Source of the DNA: Chloroflexota bacterium
GTDB lineage: Bacteria > Chloroflexota > Anaerolineae > Caldilineales > Caldilineaceae
DNA length: 34,439 bases
Reading direction: 5' to 3'
Assembly: GCA_030058085.1 (NCBI GenBank)
Contig: JASGTU010000358.1
Span: 1-34,439 of the forward strand
Shown here: piece by piece, positions 7,198-15,616 of the stretch
How the letters are laid out: every line of letters starts with the position of its first letter
Position numbering within the stretch: position 1 is the stretch's first letter
The notes under the pieces: model-generated
Database searches by the model: none
Seen by the model: only the letters and a program-made list of their open reading frames with translations
Told to the model about the DNA's origin: nothing
Position numbers and translations under genes: made by a program

Positions 7198-10137
7198 ATG
7201 AACTTTCTGCTGCGTACTCTTGCCATCTTTGCGGTTGCGACGCGCCGGCTTTTTGCTCAGCGCGGGCTTGCGCTTGCCACTGCGCTCGGCCTGGTGGCCT
7301 CCGTCGCCATTGTGATGAGCATCCCCCTCTATACGGATGCCGTCTATTACCGTATTCTCCAAGATGAACTCACCAACGTGGAGGGCGAAGGCGCGATGCA
7401 GCGCCCGCCTTTCGCTTTTATGTTCCGCTATGTCGGCTCACTGTACGGCTTGAAAGAGTGGGAAGACATCGAGCAGGTCGATACGTACATGACCCAACAG
7501 GCCCCGGATTTGCTGGGGCTGCCTGTGGAGCTGACGGCGCGCTATCTGCGCACCGACAACTTCCGCCTTTTTCCCACCGAGGACCTGGCGTATGCCGATG
7601 TCAAGGACCCGTTGGCCTGGGTGAACTTCACCTATGCCAGTAATTTCGCAGACTATATCACTTTGCTGGAAGGTGCGCTGCCCGCGCCTGCCGATTCCAA
7701 TATGGACTCGACGGTCGAGGTGTTGGTCTCGGAGACCATGGCGGATCAGTTTGGCATCCAGGCGGGCGAGGAGTTTGTCACTTTCCGCCGCGCCGATCAG
7801 GACACGGCGCGACGTACGATACAGATTCCCATCCGGGTTGCCGGGGTTTGGGTTGCGACCGATCCGAACGACCCGTATTGGTTCTATCGCCAGTCGGTGT
7901 TTGAGAATCAGTTCTTTGTGGCGGAGGAGACATTCCTACAGCGTATAGCGCCTGCGCTTTCGGATGAGATTGCGCAAGCGTTATGGTATATGGTGCTGGA
8001 CGGCTCCGACATCAATTCGAGCGATGTCAGCTGGCTGGTACATCGCATCACCACTGTGCAGCAGCAAGCGGCCTCCATCTTGCCTAACACGCGGTTGGAA
8101 GTGTCGCCGCTGGATGCGTTGGTGCGCTATCGAACGTCTTCGGGGGTGCTAAACATTCTGCTCTATGCGTTTAGCATACCGATCATTGGTCTGCTGCTGG
8201 CCTTCATAGGGTTGGTCGTGGGGTTATCCGTCGCAAGGCAGCGCAACGAGATAGCGGTGTTGCGTAGTCGCGGCGCGACAGTGTTGCAGGTTGTGGGCAT
8301 CGCCACGTTGGAGGCGATGCTGCTTGGCCTAGCGGCTTTGGCCGCGGGATGGCCGGTGGGCCAACAGATCGCGCATACCATCGGCGCGACGCGCAGCTTC
8401 CTCGACTTCACCGTAGGCTCTGAGTTGCGCGTTGAGATGACGATGGCAACGCTGCGCTTTGGCCTGTTCGCCGTTGCCATTACGATGGTGGCGCAGGTGC
8501 TGCCCTCTTTTGGGGCCGCGAAACACACGATCGTGACTTATAAACGAGAACAGTCGCGCACGATGCGTCCGCCCTGGTGGCAACGGGCGTGGATGGACGT
8601 TCTGCTTCTGATCCCGGCTGCGTATGGAACCTATCTTTTACGCCAGCAAGGGTCGATATCTATGCCGGATACTGTTGCGTCGGCAACGCCATTTCAGAAC
8701 CCTCTCCTCTTCTTGATCCCTGCGCTGGGTGCGTTGGCATTGGCCTTGCTCATGCTGCGTCTGTTGCCGTTCACTATGTCGGCTATGGCCTGGCTGGCGG
8801 CACACACCAAGAGCGTGGGCTTCCTGTTGGCGACACGGTATCTGGCACGCGATCCCGCCTTCTACAGCACGCCGCTCGTGCTGTTGATCTTGACCCTGAG
8901 CCTGTCGACCTTTACGGCGTCGCTGGCGCAGACACTCGACGCCCATTTGTACGATAACAACTATTACGCCGTGGGCGCCGACGGAAGGTTAACGGAGTTG
9001 GGGCGGACGACGCCGGTCGACGAGACTGCGCCGGCTAGCGACAGTTCCAGCGAGATCGGCGGGGGCGGCTCTGGCGCGTCAGCTTCCGGCAGCGCGCAGA
9101 ACTCTGTGATCCAACAGGAGAAATGGGTGTTTCTGCCGGTATCGGAACATCTGCGTATACCAGAGATTCAGGCGGCGACACGCGTCGGCGACTTCAAGGG
9201 CCGCATCCAGGCGCAAGGTGCGTGGACCGATGCGCGCTATATCGGCATCGACCGCGTCGATTTTCCGAAAGCGGCTTACTGGCGGCGCGACTTCGCGCCG
9301 GCAGGCTTGGGATCTCTGATGAACGCCCTAGCCGTGACGCCGGACGGCATTCTGCTGCCGGGTAAATTCATGCGCGAGAACGCGATTCGCGTTGGAGACC
9401 CAATCCAGGTGCGCATCACCAGCTATGCGGCGGGCGCGGACATGACCATGACCGTCGTAGGCGAGTTTGACCATTTTCCCACCTGGTTCCCGACTGAAAA
9501 AGACGCTGTGCCGCTGATCGTGGGCAATCTGGAACACTTCTTCGAGCAAGCCGGCGGGCAGTTGCCGTATGATGTCTGGGTCAAGACGACGCCGGACGCC
9601 GACTTTGAGAAGATCGAGACAGAACTGCGCGATCTTGACATTATGGTGCTCGACTGGCGTTCGGCGCGCCAGCGGATCGCGGAGGAACAGCGTCTGCCGG
9701 AGCGACAGGGGCTCTTCGGCGTTCTGTCGGTGGGCTTCTTGGCTGCCGCTTTGCTGACGGTGCTCGGTTTCTTCCTCTATGCGCTGTTTTCGTTCCGCCG
9801 CCGCTATATCGAGCTTGGCACGTTGCGTGCGATTGGGCTGTCCGCCGGGCAGATGACGACTTTCTTGGCCTGGGAATTGGCCTTCGTCATCTTCCTCGGC
9901 CTGGCGGTTGGTACGGTTATCGGCGCGGTTGTCAGTAATCTCTACATCCCGTTCTTGCAGGTTGGCGCTGACCCCAGGGCGATGACGCCCCCGTTCCTGG
10001 TGGAGATTGCATGGCCGGCCATCGTGCGCATCTACCTGCTGTTCGTGATGCTGTTTGTGGCGGCGCTCGGCGTCTTGGCCGCCCTGCTTTTGCGCATGAA
10101 GATATTCCAGGCGATCAAGCTGGGCGAGACGCTGTAG
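7198..10137 (+). CDS. Large FtsX/MacB-type ABC permease with two FtsX domains
   Basis: A 979-residue membrane protein. An N-terminal helix (about 24-46) precedes a large extracytoplasmic domain (about 50-310). A first FtsX domain with TM helices at about 320-345, 365-390 and 415-440 follows, ending a first half. Helices near 463-480, 503-525 and 558-580 then lead to a second extracytoplasmic domain (about 585-830). The final FtsX domain has helices at about 840-865, 885-915 and 942-967. Both FtsX domains carry the RQRNEIAVLRSRGA / RRRYIELGTLRAIGL motif after their first helix. A Gly/Ser-rich linker (about 616-637) sits in the second external domain. This is a pseudo-dimeric permease, twice the size of MacB. 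It starts 16 bp after the adaptor and precedes two ATPase genes. It lacks its own ATPase domain. The substrate is unknown; lipids, lipoproteins or peptides are known for relatives. Confidence 0.88.
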   Translation: MNFLLRTLAIFAVATRRLFAQRGLALATALGLVASVAIVMSIPLYTDAVYYRILQDELTNVEGEGAMQRPPFAFMFRYVGSLYGLKEWEDIEQVDTYMTQQAPDLLGLPVELTARYLRTDNFRLFPTEDLAYADVKDPLAWVNFTYASNFADYITLLEGALPAPADSNMDSTVEVLVSETMADQFGIQAGEEFVTFRRADQDTARRTIQIPIRVAGVWVATDPNDPYWFYRQSVFENQFFVAEETFLQRIAPALSDEIAQALWYMVLDGSDINSSDVSWLVHRITTVQQQAASILPNTRLEVSPLDALVRYRTSSGVLNILLYAFSIPIIGLLLAFIGLVVGLSVARQRNEIAVLRSRGATVLQVVGIATLEAMLLGLAALAAGWPVGQQIAHTIGATRSFLDFTVGSELRVEMTMATLRFGLFAVAITMVAQVLPSFGAAKHTIVTYKREQSRTMRPPWWQRAWMDVLLLIPAAYGTYLLRQQGSISMPDTVASATPFQNPLLFLIPALGALALALLMLRLLPFTMSAMAWLAAHTKSVGFLLATRYLARDPAFYSTPLVLLILTLSLSTFTASLAQTLDAHLYDNNYYAVGADGRLTELGRTTPVDETAPASDSSSEIGGGGSGASASGSAQNSVIQQEKWVFLPVSEHLRIPEIQAATRVGDFKGRIQAQGAWTDARYIGIDRVDFPKAAYWRRDFAPAGLGSLMNALAVTPDGILLPGKFMRENAIRVGDPIQVRITSYAAGADMTMTVVGEFDHFPTWFPTEKDAVPLIVGNLEHFFEQAGGQLPYDVWVKTTPDADFEKIETELRDLDIMVLDWRSARQRIAEEQRLPERQGLFGVLSVGFLAAALLTVLGFFLYALFSFRRRYIELGTLRAIGLSAGQMTTFLAWELAFVIFLGLAVGTVIGAVVSNLYIPFLQVGADPRAMTPPFLVEIAWPAIVRIYLLFVMLFVAALGVLAALLLRMKIFQAIKLGETL

Positions 10138-10149
10138 CGGGGAGAGGAT

Positions 10150-11181
10150 ATGTCCGAAGAGTTTATCCTGTGCGAAGGGCTGGTGAAGATCTATCAGGTC
10201 GCAGATCTGGAGATGGTGGCGCTGCAAGGGCTGCACTTCACCGTCGACAAAGGCGAACTGGTGGGGATTGTCGGGGCCAGCGGCAGCGGTAAATCGACGC
10301 TGATGAACATCCTCGGCGGGCTGGACAGGCCGACTGCGGGGCGCGTGCGCGTGGGCGGCAATGACCTGTTGAAGATGCCCGACCGCCAGCTTAATAAATA
10401 CCGGCGTGAAGAGGTAGGCTTTGTCTGGCAGCAGAGTACGCGCAACCTCGTGCCGTATCTCAACGCGGTGCAGAATGTGATCCTGCCGATGACGCTGGCA
10501 GGCTTAACCGGCTTGCAAAAGAAGCGCCGCGCTGAGGAATTGCTGGAAATCGTGGGGCTGGCCGACCGCATGCACCACCATCTGCCCGAACTCTCCGGCG
10601 GCGAGCAGCAGCGCGTGGCGATCGCCGTGGCCCTCGCTAACCATCCGAGCCTGTTGCTGGCCGACGAGCCGACCGGCGAGGTGGACTCGGAGACGGCCAA
10701 GACGATCTATCGCACGTTCCAGACGCTGACGCGCGAGCTGGGCTTTACGACCTTGATCGTCAGCCATGATCCGGGCATCGCTCGCCACGTGGATCGCGTT
10801 GTCGCCATTCGCGACGGCATGTTGGCGAGTGAGACGATCCGCCAGTCTGTTTCGACAGAGATGAACGCCAACGGCGATGCGACAGGCGCAGAAGAAGCCC
10901 ACGAAGATCAGTATGCGGAATTGGTGGTGCTCGACCGAGCAGGCCGCGTCCATGTGCCGCAGGAGTATCTGGAGCATTTCGATATACGGGGGCGTGCTCA
11001 ACTCGAGATCACGGAAGATGGCATCTTGATCCGGCCTGCCGTTCAGACCCAGACTGCGCAGGTCAAGGTGAACGGCGATAGCGCCGATGCGAGCAAACGG
11101 CTTCCGCCTCGACCTCAGCAACCTGTACCGGAGACAAAGGGCGTGCGTAAGCTTTTGGGCCGCTTCTCGCGCAAGAAATGA
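10150..11181 (+). CDS. ABC ATPase (LolD/MacB type) with C-terminal AbrB/SpoVT-like domain
   Basis: A 343-residue protein. Residues 1-235 are a LolD/MacB-type ATPase: Walker A GASGSGKST (42-50), Q94, signature LSGGEQQR (148-155), Walker B LLLADE (168-173) and H206. It energises the FtsX permease encoded 12 bp upstream. The family normally ends near residue 230. Here about 110 residues follow. Of these, about 256-297 read VVLDRAGRVHVP then LEITEDGILIRP, the pattern of a swapped-hairpin AbrB/SpoVT/MazE domain. The tail (about 298-343) is Pro/Gln/Lys-rich and basic at the end. AbrB-like domains mostly bind DNA or mediate dimerisation. Fusion to a transport ATPase suggests dimer locking or regulation, which is my inference. 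Shine-Dalgarno GGGGAGAGG precedes ATG 10150. The last four bases overlap the next ATPase gene (ATGA). Confidence 0.88.
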   Translation: MSEEFILCEGLVKIYQVADLEMVALQGLHFTVDKGELVGIVGASGSGKSTLMNILGGLDRPTAGRVRVGGNDLLKMPDRQLNKYRREEVGFVWQQSTRNLVPYLNAVQNVILPMTLAGLTGLQKKRRAEELLEIVGLADRMHHHLPELSGGEQQRVAIAVALANHPSLLLADEPTGEVDSETAKTIYRTFQTLTRELGFTTLIVSHDPGIARHVDRVVAIRDGMLASETIRQSVSTEMNANGDATGAEEAHEDQYAELVVLDRAGRVHVPQEYLEHFDIRGRAQLEITEDGILIRPAVQTQTAQVKVNGDSADASKRLPPRPQQPVPETKGVRKLLGRFSRKK

Positions 11182-11963
11182 CGCAATTCAGGAGCAACAC
11201 GGTGCCGTCGAGCAATGGAAATGGGGTGAGCGTTCCCGTTATCGAAACAAAAGAACTGTGGCGCGTCTATCGCCTCGGCGACCAGGAGATCCCCGCATTG
11301 CGCGGCGTGAACCTGACGATCAACCCGGGGTCCTACATAGCGCTCAAGGGGCGCTCCGGCAGCGGCAAGACAACGCTGCTCAACTGCCTGGGCGGGCTGG
11401 ACCGGCCAACAAAGGGAACGGTGCGCGTTTCCGGACAGGAGATTGGAACCTGGAACGAACGCCAACTCACGCGCTGGCGACGCCATCAGGTCGGCTTCAT
11501 CTTCCAGTCGTTGGGCTTGTTGCCGGCTCTTTCGGCTTACGAAAATGTCGAGCTGATGCTGCGCATGATTGGGGCTGACCCGAAGGAACGGCGCAGGCGT
11601 ACGTTGGAGTGCCTCGAACTGGTGGGGCTGACGAAGTGGGCTGACCACCGGCCGTACGAGATGTCTGGCGGGCAGCAGCAGCGAGTCGCCGTGGCGCGGG
11701 CTTTGGCCAACAGTCCGCGCCTGATCTTGGCGGACGAGCCGACCGGGGAGCTGGATAGCAAGACTGGCCGCGAAATGCTCACCCTTTTCGGCAATATCGT
11801 GCGCGAACAGAATATGACGATGCTCATGGCAACCCATGATAGCTTGGTTGACGATTACGTGGACGAGGTGCTGCATCTGCGCGACGGCCAGATCGTCACC
11901 GCACAGCAGTTTGCAGAAGAACTTGAAGCGGGCGGCGCGCAAAATGCAAAGCCGTCTGTTTAG
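11178..11963 (+). CDS. ABC ATPase (LolD/MacB type), second subunit
   Basis: A 261-residue ATPase with Walker [10 protein letters not shown] (58-66), Q110 in [10 protein letters not shown], signature MSGGQQQR (162-169), Walker B LILADE (182-187) and switch H220. The first 20 residues are a polar extension before the usual [15 protein letters not shown] start. It overlaps the preceding ATPase gene by four bases (ATGA), so translation is coupled. It shares the FtsX permease at 7198 with that gene. The permease is a fused double unit, so the two different ATPases probably form a heterodimer, one per half. Both look catalytically complete: each has a Walker B glutamate, a signature serine and a switch histidine. 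Substrate unknown. Confidence 0.9.
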   Translation: MTQFRSNTVPSSNGNGVSVPVIETKELWRVYRLGDQEIPALRGVNLTINPGSYIALKGRSGSGKTTLLNCLGGLDRPTKGTVRVSGQEIGTWNERQLTRWRRHQVGFIFQSLGLLPALSAYENVELMLRMIGADPKERRRRTLECLELVGLTKWADHRPYEMSGGQQQRVAVARALANSPRLILADEPTGELDSKTGREMLTLFGNIVREQNMTMLMATHDSLVDDYVDEVLHLRDGQIVTAQQFAEELEAGGAQNAKPSV

Positions 11964-12025
11964 CCCCATCCAAGGGCTTGCGATTCAGTCCATTCCAGCT
12001 ACCTTCCAGACAAATCGAGGAAAAC

Positions 12026-13120
12026 ATGGCTAAAGTAGGCGTCATCGGGTGCGGCAACATCAGCGGCATCTATTTTCGGTCAAAGAAGGTTTTTCCGATC
12101 TCGGACATCGTCGCCTGCGCCGATATTATCCCAGAGCGGGCGGAGGCGGCGGCTAGCGAATACGGACTGCAGGCGATGCCGGTGGCGGACCTGCTCGCCG
12201 ATCCGTCGATTGACATCGTGATCAACCTGACAGTTCCGGCTGCGCATGCCGAGGTCAGCATGGCGGTGTTGGACAGCGGCAAGTCGGTCTACAGCGAAAA
12301 GCCGCTCGCCCTGAATACACGAGACGGCCGAGCCATTCTGGAGCGGGCGCAACTGAAGGGCGTACGCGTGGGCGGCGCGCCGGACACCTTCCTGGGCGCG
12401 GGCCTGCAGACCTGCCGTAAGCTGATCGACGACGGCTGGATCGGGGAGCCGGTTGCCGCCACGGCTTATATGACCAATCATGGTCACGAAAGCTGGCATC
12501 CTGATCCGGAGTTCTACTACCAGACGGGCGGCGGCCCGATGTTCGATATGGGGCCGTATTACCTGACGGCGCTCGTCTCGATTCTCGGCCCGGTTTCGCG
12601 CGTGACCGGCTCTACACGCATCACCTTCCCGGAGCGCACGATCACAAGCGAGAAGAAGTACGGCAAGAAGGTCGAGGTCGAAGTGCCTACGCATGTGGCC
12701 GGCGTGCTCGACTTTGCCAGCGGCGTGATCGGCAATATCATCACAAGCTTCGACGTGTGGGCGGCGCAACTGCCCTTCGTCGAAATCTACGGGACCGAAG
12801 GATCGCTCAGTTTGCCGGATCCCAACACCTTTGGCGGACCGGTGAAGGTGCGTCGCGCCGGCGCCACAGAATGGCAGGAGATTCCGCTGGCGTATCACTA
12901 CGCGACGAACAGCCGCGGGCTGGGCGTAGCCGATATGGCGCACGCGTTGCGCAGCGGTCGTAAACACCGCGCCAACGGTGAGATGGCTTTCCATGTGCTG
13001 GAGATCATGGAAGCCGTCCATGTCGCATCGGCGGAGGATCGGCATGTGCGGCTCAGCAGTACGTGCGAGCGACCGGCAGCTTTCCCGTTGGGCCTGATGC
13101 CGGGCATCCTCGACGACTGA
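12026..13120 (+). CDS. Gfo/Idh/MocA-family oxidoreductase
   Basis: A 364-residue NAD(P)-dependent sugar or cyclitol oxidoreductase. The nucleotide-binding loop is [10 protein letters not shown] (about residues 4-13), the catalytic motif is SEKPLALN near 90-97, and [16 protein letters not shown] holds the family's C-terminal-domain active-site segment. I use ATG 12026, preceded by GAGGAAAAC, rather than the longer TTG form at 11978, because the extra residues have no family character and the Rossmann strand begins right after this ATG. It starts 62 bp after the ATPase operon and is followed by another member of the same family 68 bp later; the two share little sequence outside the motifs. Substrate unknown. 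The nearby fucosidase and uronate genes suggest sugars. Confidence 0.87.
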   Translation: MAKVGVIGCGNISGIYFRSKKVFPISDIVACADIIPERAEAAASEYGLQAMPVADLLADPSIDIVINLTVPAAHAEVSMAVLDSGKSVYSEKPLALNTRDGRAILERAQLKGVRVGGAPDTFLGAGLQTCRKLIDDGWIGEPVAATAYMTNHGHESWHPDPEFYYQTGGGPMFDMGPYYLTALVSILGPVSRVTGSTRITFPERTITSEKKYGKKVEVEVPTHVAGVLDFASGVIGNIITSFDVWAAQLPFVEIYGTEGSLSLPDPNTFGGPVKVRRAGATEWQEIPLAYHYATNSRGLGVADMAHALRSGRKHRANGEMAFHVLEIMEAVHVASAEDRHVRLSSTCERPAAFPLGLMPGILDD

Positions 13121-13122
13121 GC

Positions 13123-13153
13123 GTTCGGATCGCTTCGGCGAAAGCGTCGGAAC
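13123..13153. repeat. Imperfect hairpin between two oxidoreductase genes
   Basis: The left arm at 13123-13135 and the right arm at 13142-13153 pair as GTTC, GA and CGCTT blocks with one mismatch and one bulged T, around a six-base loop. It begins just after the stop of the upstream oxidoreductase. No T-run follows, so it may be an mRNA-processing or attenuating hairpin rather than a terminator. Confidence 0.3.
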
Positions 13154-13188
13154 GGGCTTAGCAGCTGTTCCTCTTGTAGGAGAGTGCG

Positions 13189-14184
13189 TTGACCGCGTTC
13201 ACGACCCCTATCCGCATAGGCGTCTTGGGCGCGGCCCGCATCGTTCCGGCCGCGCTCATCCATCCCGCCCGTCTTGTCGCCGGCGTTAAAGTGACAACGA
13301 TTGCGGCGCGCGATCCGGCGCGGGCGCAGCGCTTCGCCGCCGCCCACGGCATCCCGCGCACGCACGCAACCTATGCGGACGTGATCGCCGACCCGGACGT
13401 CGACGCGGTGTACATCCCGCTGCCCAACAGCCTACATCATCGCTGGACGCTGGCTGCTTTGGAGACGGGCAAGCATGTGCTATGTGAGAAGCCTCTGGCA
13501 GCTAACGCCGCCGAAGCCGCCCAGACGGCTCGGGCGGCGGAGCAGGCGGGGCTTGTGTCGATGGAGGCTTTCCACTACCGCTACCACCCGCTGGCGGCGC
13601 GCATGAAGGCGATCATCGACAGCGGCGAATTAGGGACGGTGCGGCGTATCGAAACGCGGGTGTGCTTCCCGCTGTTGCGCCGCAACGATATCCGTTTCCG
13701 ATACGACCTGGCCGGCGGCGCGATGATGGACGCGGGTTGCTATGCCGTCCATATCGCCCGTTTCCTGGCCGGCGCCGAACCTGCGGTTGTAGCGGCGCAG
13801 GCGCATCTTCGCTCGGAGCAGGTGGATCGGCGCGTCGTCGCAACGCTGGCTTTCCCTGACGGCGTTTCAGGCAGGGTGGAGTGCTCGCTGTTCTCGCGCA
13901 AACTGCTGGACGTACAGGCCATCGTCACCGGCGATCGCGGTGTGATGCGCGTCATCAATCCGGTATTGCCTCATCTGTTTCACTGCCTATTTGTGCGGAC
14001 GACGGAACGCCTGCGTTGGGAGCGGGTGTTTGGCCGGTCAACCTATGCGCATCAGTTGGAGGCGTTCGTGAGCGCTGTGCGGACGGGCACGCCGCCGCTG
14101 ACCGGTTCGACGGATGCGCTCGCCAATATGCGCGTCATCGACGATGTGTATGCGGCTGCTGGGCTGCAACTGCGGGGAACGTAG
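13189..14184 (+). CDS. Gfo/Idh/MocA-family oxidoreductase
   Basis: A 331-residue family member. The dinucleotide loop is IGVLGAARIVP (about residues 6-16), the catalytic motif is CEKPLAANA near residue 100, and AGGAMMDAGCYAVHIARFL is the conserved active-site helix region with Asp and His in the usual places. MEAFHYRYHP is the typical substrate-side segment of trans-1,2-dihydrobenzenediol-dehydrogenase or glucose-fructose-oxidoreductase-like members. The start is TTG at 13189 with TAGGAGA a few bases upstream; no in-frame ATG precedes the Rossmann fold. Cytoplasmic, with no signal peptide, so it is not a periplasmic glucose-fructose oxidoreductase. The precise substrate is not deducible. Confidence 0.86.
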   Translation: MTAFTTPIRIGVLGAARIVPAALIHPARLVAGVKVTTIAARDPARAQRFAAAHGIPRTHATYADVIADPDVDAVYIPLPNSLHHRWTLAALETGKHVLCEKPLAANAAEAAQTARAAEQAGLVSMEAFHYRYHPLAARMKAIIDSGELGTVRRIETRVCFPLLRRNDIRFRYDLAGGAMMDAGCYAVHIARFLAGAEPAVVAAQAHLRSEQVDRRVVATLAFPDGVSGRVECSLFSRKLLDVQAIVTGDRGVMRVINPVLPHLFHCLFVRTTERLRWERVFGRSTYAHQLEAFVSAVRTGTPPLTGSTDALANMRVIDDVYAAAGLQLRGT

Positions 14185-14291
14185 GCGTCATCGCGCGATC
14201 AGACTTCTGGCGACCTCTTTGTTGAAGCTACAGTCTCTTCTTGGGAATTCGTCTCGGTAGCGCAGTTCTAGTCACTCAGCGAGGACAGGAT

Positions 14292-14381
14292 ATGACAGGC
14301 GAACAGGTAACAGACGAGCACGTAACAGATGAGAAAGCAATAGGCGAGCAAGCAACAGACCAGAATCGAACAGACCTACGA
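14292..14381 (+). repeat. Degenerate 15-bp tandem repeat, six units, in frame
   Basis: Six consecutive 15-base units (14292, 14307, 14322, 14337, 14352 and 14367) share the pattern N-ACA-GAC-GAG-N at codon level. The second and third units differ at four of 15 bases (GTAACAGACGAGCAC and GTAACAGATGAGAAA). The units encode M-TGEQ, V-TDEH, V-TDEK, A-IGEQ, A-TDQN and R-TDLR. Identity decays towards the 3' end, which suggests old slippage expansion. It stays in frame with the zinc-ribbon gene. Confidence 0.7.
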
Positions 14382-14717
14382 ACAAATGGCGATGACGAAG
14401 AACTGCCGATGCCTTGGCCGCAGGTACAATCGGCGGTGTGGCTGATCGGCTTGGCGATCCTCTTCTGGCAGGGTTGGTTGTGGCCGGGCATCCTCGTGCT
14501 CACCGCCATCAGCGGCCTTATCCAAGCAGGGCTTCATCTATATGTGAAGAGCCGCCAAGAACGGGCGATTCTTGAGACTGAGCGAGCGGCGCGCCTGCCG
14601 GAGAACTGCCCGAACTGCGGCGGGCCGCTTAACGCATCCTCTGTGCGCTGGACTAGCACGAATACAGCGGTTTGCCCCTATTGCAATGCCACCGTGAAAG
14701 CGACTGAGCCTGCCTGA
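14292..14717 (+). CDS. Membrane-anchored zinc-ribbon protein with pentapeptide-repeat N-terminus
   Basis: A 141-residue protein of no family I can name. Residues 1-30 are six five-residue units of the form x-T-D/G-E-x, highly polar. Residues of about 46-77 (AVWLIGLAILFW... LVLTAISGL) span the membrane once, or twice as a tight hairpin. A charged helix (about 86-101) follows, then a four-cysteine zinc ribbon with C106, C109, C128 and C131 (CPNCGG and CPYC). ATG 14292 is preferred because GAGGA lies six bases upstream; a TTG at 14241 would add 17 residues without support. It sits between an oxidoreductase and a phosphoesterase, possibly translated with the latter (26-bp gap). It may sense or recruit something at the membrane, but there is no direct evidence. 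Confidence 0.72.
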   Translation: MTGEQVTDEHVTDEKAIGEQATDQNRTDLRTNGDDEELPMPWPQVQSAVWLIGLAILFWQGWLWPGILVLTAISGLIQAGLHLYVKSRQERAILETERAARLPENCPNCGGPLNASSVRWTSTNTAVCPYCNATVKATEPA

Positions 14718-14742
14718 GCCAAGCGCAGAGAGGAAGAATGGC

Positions 14743-15579
14743 ATGCGAATCGGCCTAGTCTCAGATACGCACGTGCCGCAGCGCTGCCGCAGGCTGCCCC
14801 CGGCGTTGTTCGATGCGCTGGCTGGCGTCGACATGATTCTGCATGCCGGTGATGTGGGCGAACTGGCGGTGCTGGATCAGCTTGGAGCAATCGCGCCTGC
14901 GGCGGGTGTGTTCGGCAACGACGACTCCGCCGAGGCTAGGCGCACGCTGCCCTATCAATTGGCTGTCTCGGCGGCAGGGCGGCGCGTGCTGCTGTGGCAC
15001 GGTCATTTCGAAGACCGCGCCGAGGAGGCCGCCTCGCGTGCCGGCGATGCGTTTGAACCGAAACTGGCGCGGATCGCGGCGCAGGCGCAGGCCGCGGGCG
15101 CACAGATTGCCGTATTCGGCCACTGGCATATTCCGCTGGTGCGGCGCATGGACGGCGTGCTGTTGGTGAATCCGGGCGCGGTGGCATCGGGCAACGAGGT
15201 CACACGGCAATTGCGTCAGACTGCTGCCCTCATGACCGTAGCGGAAGGCGCAGACCCAGAGGTGACGCACATTGACCTAGCCGCCCCCAGCCAGGCTTAT
15301 GACCCGCAGATCGATTGGAGCAGCGGCTTTCGGTCGACGCTGGAGCGCTTCTCTGCCTCGATCCTGGCCCCCGATCTGGCGGAGCGCTTGATTCTGGTGC
15401 GCCAACGGCTAACCGGCGATGATATCGAACTGCTGCGCAGGTTAATATCGCCACTTGCACACCGCTGTTGGCAGGGGGAATTGTCCGCCATCGATCTCGA
15501 ACTGGCTCGGAGCGCCGTGGATGCAGATGCGACGCTGCCTGAAGATGCTAGGCGGCGATTTCTCCAACTGTTTGACTGA
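14743..15579 (+). CDS. YfcE/MJ0936-type metallophosphoesterase with extra C-terminal domain
   Basis: A 278-residue protein. Residues 1-165 form a compact calcineurin-like phosphoesterase: SDTH (D8, H10), HAGDVG (D37), FGNDD (N59), the WHGH histidines (H86, H88) and GHWH (H127, H129). This full two-metal ligand set predicts an active phosphodiesterase. YfcE-type enzymes usually stop near 160-185 residues. Here about 110 more residues follow (about 170-278), predicted helical and rich in Leu/Arg/Glu with no TM segment, and I cannot assign them. ATG 14743 follows GAGAGGAAG; an ATG five bases earlier is out of frame. Likely cotranscribed with the preceding zinc-ribbon gene and perhaps with the fucosidase 37 bp downstream. 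Confidence 0.84.
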   Translation: MRIGLVSDTHVPQRCRRLPPALFDALAGVDMILHAGDVGELAVLDQLGAIAPAAGVFGNDDSAEARRTLPYQLAVSAAGRRVLLWHGHFEDRAEEAASRAGDAFEPKLARIAAQAQAAGAQIAVFGHWHIPLVRRMDGVLLVNPGAVASGNEVTRQLRQTAALMTVAEGADPEVTHIDLAAPSQAYDPQIDWSSGFRSTLERFSASILAPDLAERLILVRQRLTGDDIELLRRLISPLAHRCWQGELSAIDLELARSAVDADATLPEDARRRFLQLFD

Positions 15580-15616
15580 GTACGCCTGACCACCAATACC
15601 TGATAGGAGCCTTGAC

